9,509 bases of DNA, from assembly GCA_000715855.1 (NCBI GenBank), contig KL571225.1, positions 45,021 to 54,529 on the forward strand, read 5' to 3'. Shown in pieces: positions 1-5,532 of the stretch. Position 1 is the stretch's first letter. The number at the start of each line of letters is the position of its first letter. This DNA comes from Actinoplanes liguriensis (GTDB taxonomy: Bacteria; Actinomycetota; Actinomycetes; Mycobacteriales; Micromonosporaceae). A program made the translations under genes and the position numbers. The notes under the pieces were generated by a model. The model ran no database searches. It was not told the origin of the DNA and saw nothing but the letters and a program-made list of their open reading frames with translations.

Positions 1-6
1 CGGGGC

Positions 7-60
7 CCCTTCCGGTCTGAGCTGGCCGCTGGCGCGTCCAGAACGCTCAGACCGGAAGGG
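7..60. terminator. Long perfect hairpin, possible terminator or operator
   Basis: Positions 7-22 and 45-60 are exact reverse complements (16 bp) around a 22-nt loop. Neither side is followed by a T-run, so this is not a classical intrinsic terminator, although actinobacterial terminators often lack the U-tail. It could end a transcript arriving from outside the window. Its arms also contain the motif CAGANNNGAAGG (48-59 forward, 8-19 reverse), which recurs at 84-95 and in the transporter promoter. A protein-binding site for the neighbouring regulator is therefore a real alternative. Confidence 0.5.
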
Positions 61-164
61 CGATCTCCGTGGATGGGCACGGTCAGATCAGAAGGGCAGT
101 CGTGGGGCGGGCGCGGTGTGGGAGCGCGGTCGGAGCGGCGGTGGGGCTCCCGGCTGTGCCTGGT

Positions 165-177
165 GACAATGGGGGCA
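165..177 (+). promoter_or_regulatory. Candidate leaderless -10 box of the ArsR-type gene
   Basis: GACAAT at 165-170 lies exactly 6 nt before the ATG at 177, which would place the transcription start at or next to the A of the start codon. No good -35 hexamer is visible at 17-18 bp. The G-run at 171-175 is too close to act as a ribosome binding site. The same -10-to-ATG spacing is seen at three other genes in the window. Confidence 0.4.
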
Positions 178-755
178 TGGCTGAGCAGGAGAACGAGCGG
201 TCGAACGTACGGGTCACGGATGCGCGGACGCTGCGGGCGCTCGCCCACCCGGCCCGGATCGACATCGTGGAGCATCTCAACGTCTCCGGGTCGACCGTGA
301 CCGCGACCGAGATGGCCGGCCTGGTCGGGCTCTCCCCCAGCGCAACCAGCTACCACCTGCGGGAATTGGCAAAATACGGTCTCGTCGAGCAGGCCCCGAG
401 CCAGGGCGACGGGCGCGAGCGGCGCTGGCGCAGCACGGGCAGCAGCCTGTATATCGACAGCGACGACCAGCCCGAAGCGGTGGCCGCCGAGCGAGCGCTG
501 ATCGACCTCTACCTGCACCGTGACCAGCAGCGGGTCCGCGCGTGGCTGGACCGCCAGCATGACGACACCGCGGAATGGCGTGACGCCAGCGCGTTGATGG
601 GCCAGTACCTGCTGATGACGGCCGCGGAGTTCACCAAGCTCAACGAGCAGGTGCGGGCGCTGATGGAGCCGTACCGGGTGCGTGAGCGGCAGGCCGACGC
701 GCCGGCCGGGGCCCGCAAGGTGGTCATTCAGTACACGGCGTTCCCGATGGACTGA
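177..755 (+). CDS. ArsR-type winged-helix transcriptional regulator
   Basis: This 192-residue DNA-binding regulator probably represses itself and the adjacent transporter. Residues 15-90 form an ArsR/HTH_20-type winged helix: it opens with RTLRALAHPARIDIVEHL, has a recognition helix around SPSATSYHLRELAKYGLV (53-70), and a wing ending in GRERRWR (79-85). The C-terminal half (about 95-192) is helical and probably mediates dimerisation or ligand binding. There are no cysteines and no ELCVCDL motif, so it is not a classical thiolate metal sensor; an organic ligand is more likely, but this is inference. I chose the ATG at 177 because the domain starts right after it and a -10 box precedes it by 6 nt. 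An in-frame ATG at 69 would add 36 low-complexity residues. The stop is 46 nt before the MFS gene on the same strand. Confidence 0.85.
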   Translation: MAEQENERSNVRVTDARTLRALAHPARIDIVEHLNVSGSTVTATEMAGLVGLSPSATSYHLRELAKYGLVEQAPSQGDGRERRWRSTGSSLYIDSDDQPEAVAAERALIDLYLHRDQQRVRAWLDRQHDDTAEWRDASALMGQYLLMTAAEFTKLNEQVRALMEPYRVRERQADAPAGARKVVIQYTAFPMD

Positions 756-766
756 GAGCGGGCGGC

Positions 767-802
767 TTGCCATCGCAGATGTGAAGGATTACTTTCGAAG
801 TA
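767..802 (+). promoter_or_regulatory. Promoter of the MFS transporter gene (leaderless)
   Basis: TTGCCA at 767-772 (5 of 6 to TTGACA), a 17-bp spacer and TACTTT at 790-795 (TANNNT) make a good housekeeping-type promoter. The -10 box ends 6 nt before the ATG at 802, predicting a leaderless mRNA. The transporter can thus be transcribed independently of the upstream regulator gene even though both face the same way. The -10 box and start site lie inside a large palindrome. Confidence 0.6.
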
Positions 803-818
803 TGTCCTTCACATCTGC
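775..818. promoter_or_regulatory. Operator-like palindrome over the MFS promoter
   Basis: Positions 775-788 (GCAGATGTGAAGGA) and 805-818 are perfect reverse complements, 14 bp each. The centre continues as a second 5-bp stem (790-794 with 798-802) around TCG. The palindrome spans the -10 box, the predicted start site and the first codons of the transporter. A dimeric repressor here would block transcription. As RNA it would also be a start-codon hairpin, but only if transcription began upstream of 775. The neighbouring ArsR-type protein is the obvious candidate ligand; that link is inferred. Confidence 0.65.
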
Positions 819-2094
819 CGGTTTGCGCTGGACGGACGTCTATCTGGTGGCCGGCGGACGGGCCATCTCCGTCTGCGGCGACTTCCTCGCCGCGACCACA
901 CTTGCCCTCGTCCTGCAGCAGAGCGGGCACGGCGGGCTGGCCGTCTCCGGGCTGATGATCGCGGCCGCGCTGCCGATGGCGCTGCTCACGCCGTTAACCG
1001 GGCGACTCGTGGACCGGGCCGACAGCCGTACGCTCCTGGTCTCCGTCGGTCTGGCCCAAGCCGCGGTCTGCACCGCCCTCGCCTTCGTCAGCCAGCCGGT
1101 CGTGATCATCGCGCTGGTCGCGCTGCTCGCCGCCGGTCTCGCCGTGACCCAGCCGACCCTCCAGGCGCTCCTGCCACGGATGGTGAGCCGCGACGACCTC
1201 GCCCGAGCCGGAGGGATCATGCTCACCGCCGGGCAGGTCGGGATCCTGGCCGCGCCCGCGCTCGCCGGGTTCCTCGTCGGGCGGACCGGCGCACGGCTGC
1301 CGCTGCTCCTCGACGCTGCCAGCTATCTCGCGCTGGTGGGGATGGCGTTGATCGTCCGTACGCGCAGAAAGGGTTTGATCGTCGACGAGACGACCCGCGT
1401 CGCGAAGTTCCGGCTGCGCGCCGACCGGTCACTGACCGTGATGACCGTGGCGATTGCGGCCGTGGTCGCCGGCGTCAGCGCGATCAACGTGTTCGACGTG
1501 TTCTTCATCCGGGAGACGCTCGGCGCCTCGGCCACCGTCTTCGGCCTGGTCACCGCCTCCTGGACGGTCGGGTCGGTGCTGTTCACGGCGCTCTCCGGGC
1601 GGATCCCGCCGCGGCGGCTCACCATCCACGTGGTCCTCGCCGTGCTGGCCGCCGCCTGCGTGGCGATCCTGGCCGGCTCGACCGTCGGGGCGGCGGGCTG
1701 GCTGATCCCGATCTGGATCGTGGGCGGGGCGTTCAACGGCGTGCTGAACGTGTGCATGACCGTGATCATCGCCAGTCGCGTGCCGGGCGAGGCGCACGGG
1801 CGGGCGTTCGCTACCGTCACCGCGGTGGTTCAGGGCGCGTCGCTGCTCGGATTCCTGGTGGCCGGGCCGCTGATCGAGCAGTTCGATCCGCGGACGCTGG
1901 TGGCTGGGACCGGGGTGGCGGGGTTGCTGGCCGCTCTGGGGTGCTGGCCTCTCGTGCGTCGGTCGCGCGGCGGTTCGGAGGAGCCCCCGGCCGGCCCGGC
2001 CGGCCCCGCTGGCACCGTCGGCCCGGCCGGCCCCGCTGGCCTGCCGCCGGTCGAAGCTTCGGAGCAGTCGCTGGACGATGTGTATAAGAGACAG

Positions 2095-2106
<12 letters not shown>
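802..2106 (+). CDS. MFS efflux-type transporter, 3' end corrupted by adapter
   Basis: This is an integral membrane major facilitator superfamily protein, probably a proton-driven exporter. About twelve hydrophobic segments are visible across residues 12-400. A motif-A-like loop, GRLVDRADSRTLL, follows the second segment, and a charged central loop (RTRRKG...RLRADRS) separates the halves. I start at ATG 802, which matches the promoter 6 nt upstream; ATG 682 would add 40 residues that overlap the regulator. After the last helix comes a Gly-Pro-Ala-rich tail. True sequence ends at residue 425 (base 2076). The following DVYKRQ is translated Tn5 mosaic end and the last three residues belong to the next segment, so the stop at 2104-2106 is not genuine. 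The substrate is unknown; efflux is inferred from the regulator-plus-transporter arrangement. Confidence 0.85.
1992..2040 (+). repeat. GC-rich direct repeat encoding a Gly-Pro-Ala tail
   Basis: Two identical 22-nt copies (1992-2013 and 2019-2040) are separated by 5 nt, a 27-bp period. In the transporter frame they read as AGPAGPAG-type, collagen-like residues after the last membrane helix. Such simple repeats are prone to slippage and to assembly errors, and this one lies about 40 bp before an adapter junction. Confidence 0.75.
2077..2094 (+). other. Internal Tn5 mosaic-end adapter (sequencing artefact)
   Basis: GATGTGTATAAGAGACAG is 18 of the 19 bases of the synthetic Tn5 mosaic end used for tagmentation libraries. 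It differs from the natural Tn5 outer and inner ends as I know them, so a resident transposon is unlikely. The orientation is that of an adapter followed by an insert starting at 2095. In the transporter frame it reads DVYKRQ, and on the other strand it gives LSLIHI/VSYTH-type peptides, a known signature of untrimmed adapters in deposited proteins. Confidence 0.95.
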
Positions 2107-3015
<909 letters not shown>

Positions 3016-3036
3016 CCCCACCCCACCCGCGCGCCC
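3016..3036 (-). other. G-quadruplex-type motif after the mqnA stop
   Basis: Directly after the mqnA stop the plus strand carries C4-A-C4-A-C3-GCGCG-C3. The minus strand therefore has four G-runs of at least three with loops of 5, 1 and 1 nt, fitting the common quadruplex pattern. The following bases to about 3060 remain C-rich and G-poor. The minus strand is the coding strand of the convergent aldo/keto reductase gene, so its read-through RNA could fold there. Function is not shown. Confidence 0.45.
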
Positions 3037-3067
3037 GCACCTCCGCCCGCGCGCCCGCCCCCGCGAA

Positions 3068-3106
3068 CGCCCGCGCGGGCGACGGCCGCCGTGCCCGCCC
3101 ACGGCG
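3068..3106 (+). terminator. Palindrome and small hairpin downstream of mqnA
   Basis: Positions 3068-3081 form a 14-bp perfect GC palindrome. Next to it, 3087-3093 (CGCCGTG) pairs with 3100-3106 around a 6-nt loop. No U-tract follows. This is the closest terminator-like structure to the mqnA stop. In DNA this GC-rich such hairpins arise easily by chance, so the role is tentative. Confidence 0.35.
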
Positions 3107-3179
3107 TCGAGGTCCCGCCCGGCGTGGCCGCCCCACGCTCCAGCGCCGTCAGCCGGCTCTCGCGATCCCCTCCGACGTT

Positions 3180-3411
3180 GATGCAAGCCGTGAGCGCCAG
3201 CATGTCGGCTGGCACTCACGGTTGTTATTCGGCTCGATAAGGACCGTCAGTGCCAGCTGGGGGCATCCGCGTTTGTCGGCTGGCACCTACGGTTGCTATC
3301 CAGCTTGATAAGAGCCGTGAGTGCCAGCCGGGGGCATCCGCGGTCCGGGCTGGTCCTCACGGCTGTTTTACGCGTTGATGAGAGCCGTGAGCGCCGGCCG
3401 GGGCGTGCGCG
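3180..3411. repeat. Tandem array of about 3.5 hairpin repeats between convergent genes
   Basis: Units begin at the GATAAG-like words at 3180, 3236, 3307 and 3377, giving periods of 56, 71 and 70 bp. Three units contain an imperfect hairpin of the form AGCCGTGAGTGCCAGCC...GGCTGGCACTCACGGCT: 3186-3201 with 3208-3223, 3243-3257 with 3279-3293, and 3313-3329 with 3348-3364, each with two mismatches. Units 2 and 3 share GGGGGCATCCGCG in the loop (3259-3271 and 3330-3342). The fourth unit keeps only its left arm (3383-3399) and ends next to the aldo/keto reductase stop. The array may terminate both convergent genes, or may be a REP-like element. Confidence 0.8.
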
Positions 3412-3416
3412 GTGGG

Positions 3417-4373
3417 TTAGGCGCTGAGGATGGTGTCGAGGGCGGCCAGGTCGGCGGCGGTCAGTTCCCAGGTCGCGGCGGCGGCGTTGGCCCGGACCTG
3501 CTCCGGCGTGGTGGCGCCGGCGATGACACTGGTCACCGCGGGACGGGCGGCCAGACCCGCGATCGCGACGTCGAGCAGGCTGCGGCCGCGTTCGGTGCCG
3601 AACTCGGTGAGCGCCTCGATGGTGTCCCAGTCGGCGTGCTCCAGCCACGGCGCGTACCGGTCCTGCGAGAGCCGGGTGCCGGTGGCCGGCTTCTCGCCGC
3701 GCCGGTACTTGCCGGAGAGCAACCCGGAGTCGAGCGGGAAGAACGGCAGCAGGCCCAGCCCGAAACGCTCGCACGCCGGGACGACCTCGATCTCGACGTC
3801 CCGATGCAGCAGGCTGTAGCGATTTTGCGCGCTGATGAACGGGGTCAGACTCGAGGCCCGGGCGGTCCAGCCGGCGTCCGCGATCTGCCAGCCGGAGAAG
3901 TTCGAATTGCCCAGGTACCGCACCTTGCCGGAGCGAACCAGATCGTCCAGCGCGGTCAGGGTTTCCTCGATCGGCGTCGCCGGGTCGGGCTCGTGCATCT
4001 GGTAGAGGTCGATGTAGTCCGTTCCCAGTCGGCGCAGCGACGCCTCGACCGCGCGGATCACGTAGCGCCGGGAGCCGCGAGCACCGAAGTCCCGCCCGTT
4101 CAGGCCTTCCATGTTCATGCCGAACTTGGTGGCCAGCACGACCTCGTCCCGGCGGCCCTTGAGCGCGGCGCCGAGCAGTTCTTCCGAGCTACCGTGCGGC
4201 GTGCCGTAGATGTCCGCCGTGTCGAACAGGGTGATGCCGGCGTCGATCGCCGCGTCGACGACCTCGCGGGTGCCGTCAACGTCGAGCTTCCGGCCGAAGT
4301 TGTTGCAGCCGATGCCGACCACGGACACCGTAAGGCCCGATTCGCCGAGGCGCCGGTAGCTCATCTCAGTCAT
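3417..4373 (-). CDS. Aldo/keto reductase
   Basis: This 318-residue cytosolic NADPH-dependent oxidoreductase of the aldo/keto reductase superfamily reduces an aldehyde or ketone; the natural substrate cannot be told. The TIM-barrel landmarks are in order: YRRLGESGLTVSVVGIGCNNFG near the N-terminus, the tetrad Asp51, Tyr56, Lys83 and His127 (in FDTADIYG, ATKFG and LYQMHEPD), GNSNFSGWQI, and the C-terminal VIAGATTPEQVRANAAA cofactor segment. It resembles the bacterial Tas/YghZ-like branch. TAGGTT on the minus strand (4385-4380) lies 6 nt before the ATG at 4373, suggesting a leaderless message; Met4 is an alternative start. It is convergent with mqnA and downstream of, but 327 nt apart from, the SWIM gene on the same strand, so it probably has its own promoter. 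Confidence 0.92.
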   Translation of the reverse strand: MTEMSYRRLGESGLTVSVVGIGCNNFGRKLDVDGTREVVDAAIDAGITLFDTADIYGTPHGSSEELLGAALKGRRDEVVLATKFGMNMEGLNGRDFGARGSRRYVIRAVEASLRRLGTDYIDLYQMHEPDPATPIEETLTALDDLVRSGKVRYLGNSNFSGWQIADAGWTARASSLTPFISAQNRYSLLHRDVEIEVVPACERFGLGLLPFFPLDSGLLSGKYRRGEKPATGTRLSQDRYAPWLEHADWDTIEALTEFGTERGRSLLDVAIAGLAARPAVTSVIAGATTPEQVRANAAAATWELTAADLAALDTILSA

Positions 4374-4391
4374 GAGCCAAACCTAGCCCGC
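4374..4391 (-). promoter_or_regulatory. Leaderless -10 box of the aldo/keto reductase gene
   Basis: The minus strand has TAGGTT (4385-4380), a TANNNT box exactly 6 nt before the ATG at 4373. A TCGGAC-like -35 lies about 17 bp further upstream (4 of 6 to TTGACA). No Shine-Dalgarno sequence is present in the short gap. Confidence 0.45.
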
Positions 4392-4412
4392 ACGATGATC
4401 CAGTCCGAGGAA

Positions 4413-4428
4413 GACCCATATATCGGTC
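4413..4428. promoter_or_regulatory. AT-centred palindrome upstream of the aldo/keto reductase
   Basis: GACCCATATATCGGTC matches its own reverse complement at 14 of 16 positions, with an ATATAT core unusual for this GC-rich region. It lies about 40 nt upstream of the reductase start and just before the plus-strand TTGACA at 4437. It could bind a dimeric regulator; none is encoded nearby, so the partner is unknown. Confidence 0.4.
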
Positions 4429-4436
4429 ATAGTCTA

Positions 4437-4465
4437 TTGACACGGGTGGTGACGCCTCGCATGCT
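4437..4465 (+). promoter_or_regulatory. Plus-strand promoter-like pair without an obvious gene
   Basis: A perfect TTGACA (4437-4442), a 17-bp spacer and CATGCT (4460-4465) resemble a housekeeping promoter. A second pair, GTGACG (4449-4454) with TACTCT (4472-4477), overlaps it. Downstream on the plus strand there is no convincing gene: only a 13-codon frame (4467-4508) and two hairpins. The target may be a small RNA, or the match may be fortuitous. Confidence 0.35.
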
Positions 4466-4481
4466 GATGCGTACTCTCCGA

Positions 4482-4497
4482 GAGGCGAAATCGCCTC
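4482..4497. other. Small hairpin
   Basis: GAGGCG (4482-4487) pairs with CGCCTC (4492-4497) across an AAAT loop. On the plus strand it would lie at the 5' end of a transcript from the promoter-like pair at 4437-4465. On the minus strand it lies between the SWIM gene and the reductase promoter. Confidence 0.4.
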
Positions 4498-4520
4498 AAG
4501 TCGGGTAGTCTCCAAGCCGC

Positions 4521-4565
4521 CGCGTCCATCGTGGACTCGCCCACGATCGGTCCACGATGGGCGCG
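4521..4565 (-). terminator. Large hairpin, likely terminator of the helicase/SWIM operon
   Basis: Positions 4521-4536 pair with 4550-4565 at 15 of 16 positions (an 11-bp uninterrupted core, one G-T, then four more pairs) around a 13-nt loop. It lies about 135 nt past the SWIM stop and before the reductase promoter, where a transcript end is expected. No T-tract follows on either strand. The loop holds a third copy of CCACGAT besides the two arms, so an alternative fold is possible. It could also end a plus-strand RNA from 4437-4465. Confidence 0.5.
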
Positions 4566-4700
4566 GCCCACCATCCCCGTGCCCCCGTGCCATTTCCGGC
4601 GAGCGCGCCATGAAATCCGACCGTAGGTGCACCTCGTGGGCGTCGGCCGCAGCCGGCGCCTGCCGGGGCAATTGTGGCCTTGCTGGGGTTGTCTGGCCGG
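4566..4700. other. Remaining intergenic DNA downstream of the SWIM gene
   Basis: This is GC-rich sequence with short self-complementary stretches around 4645-4666 (CCGGCGCCTGCCGG). No open frame here has coding character, and I see no promoter. It most likely represents the 3' untranslated region of the minus-strand operon. Confidence 0.4.
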
Positions 4701-5531
4701 CTACTCCTCTGGTGGGGCGGCCAGATCTCGGTAGACCGGGCGCAACAGGTCGATCAACGGAATGTGGCGGACCTTGACCGGAGGTGGGTCCAGTGCACGC
4801 AACAGCAGCTCAGGTGGGGTCCCGCCGCGACCGGGGCGTTCCCGCAGGCGGCCGAGGCTCACCGCGGGGGAGTAGTAATCGGCGAGGCGGTCGGCCAGCG
4901 GCTCCTCCGGGACCGCCAGCGGATCGAATGCCTCCCCCGGGTCGGCGGTGCCACGCAGGGCATCGAGCAGCGGCTCCCGGGCGCGGCCCCGCCAGGCCAG
5001 GACCAGGAACGGGTCGTCGTCGAAGGCCTCGGCCAGGACATACAGCGCGGCGGAGCCGTGCTTGCACGGGACGCCCCAGTCGGGACAGGAGCAGTCGATG
5101 TTCAGCTCCGACGGGAAGAGGGGTAGCCCGAAGTCGGTGAACAGGTCGACGATCTCCCGCGGCATCTCGCCGGCCAGCAGCGCGGCCCGGTAGAGCGCCT
5201 GCGACCCCAACGCCTCGGTGATCTCCTCCCACTGGGTGTCGTCGAACGCGGCGATGCGGATCGTCACCTGATACGGCGTAGGGCGCGACCCCTGCACCCG
5301 CGCGACCACCTGCCCGGCGCTGAGCGCGAAGTCGACGACCTGGCCCTTCCGCGCATAGGCCCGGCCGCGCGCGAGCCGCCCGGGATCACAGACGCCCTCC
5401 AGCACGTCGACGAAGCGGCGGGACCACCACTGCTCACCGATTTTGCCGCGCTTCGACCGGACAGCGAGCCCGCCGTCCACCTCGATCGCGCGCGCGGCCT
5501 CGTAGAACTGGCCGGACCGGTCGAACGGCAT
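4701..5531 (-). CDS. SWIM zinc-finger protein, partner of the SNF2 helicase
   Basis: This 276-residue cytosolic protein has a central SWIM zinc finger: Cys147, Cys149, Cys156 and His158 in CSCPDWGVPCKH fit CxCx(n)CxH. SWIM fingers bind nucleic acid or protein. The N-terminal half (WWSRRFVDVLEGVCDPGRLARGRAYARKGQV) is the conserved region usual in stand-alone bacterial SWIM proteins, and the C-terminal 100 residues are acidic and proline-rich. I start at ATG 5531, one nucleotide after the helicase TGA (5535-5533), which implies translational coupling. An upstream ATG at 5570 would add 13 Arg-rich residues read from the helicase C-terminal codons and is rejected. Pairs of this kind are common in actinobacteria; Mycobacterium HelZ has, as I recall, a similar neighbour. 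The protein probably guides or regulates the helicase, an inference from gene order. Confidence 0.88.
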   Translation of the reverse strand: MPFDRSGQFYEAARAIEVDGGLAVRSKRGKIGEQWWSRRFVDVLEGVCDPGRLARGRAYARKGQVVDFALSAGQVVARVQGSRPTPYQVTIRIAAFDDTQWEEITEALGSQALYRAALLAGEMPREIVDLFTDFGLPLFPSELNIDCSCPDWGVPCKHGSAALYVLAEAFDDDPFLVLAWRGRAREPLLDALRGTADPGEAFDPLAVPEEPLADRLADYYSPAVSLGRLRERPGRGGTPPELLLRALDPPPVKVRHIPLIDLLRPVYRDLAAPPEE

Positions 5532-5532
5532 C

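Noticed and set aside
69..176. 36-residue N-terminal extension of the ArsR-type regulator
   Set aside because: It is low complexity, lies outside the domain, and the -10-like box at 165-170 predicts initiation at 177.
682..801. 40-residue N-terminal extension of the transporter
   Set aside because: It overlaps the regulator gene in another frame and lies upstream of the promoter predicted to start transcription at 802.
2077..2094. A resident Tn5-like transposon end
   Set aside because: The sequence is the engineered mosaic end, there is no transposase or cargo, and an identical adapter in the opposite orientation closes the contig.
3251..3330. rRNA fragment, because GTGCCAGC also occurs in 16S rRNA
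   Set aside because: The match is only eight bases and the surrounding sequence has no rRNA similarity.
3180..3411. CRISPR array
   Set aside because: Units are hairpins with diverged arms; there are no constant direct repeats with unique spacers of uniform length and no cas genes.
3321..4508. 395-residue plus-strand open frame
   Set aside because: It is antisense to the aldo/keto reductase, whose catalytic tetrad is intact, and starts within the hairpin array.
4467..4508. 13-codon plus-strand peptide gene
   Set aside because: It has no ribosome site, its ATG lies upstream of the predicted transcript start, and nothing else supports translation.
4437..4565. 6C small RNA of actinobacteria
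   Set aside because: The defining pair of C-rich hairpin loops is not present here; only a generic promoter and hairpins can be supported.
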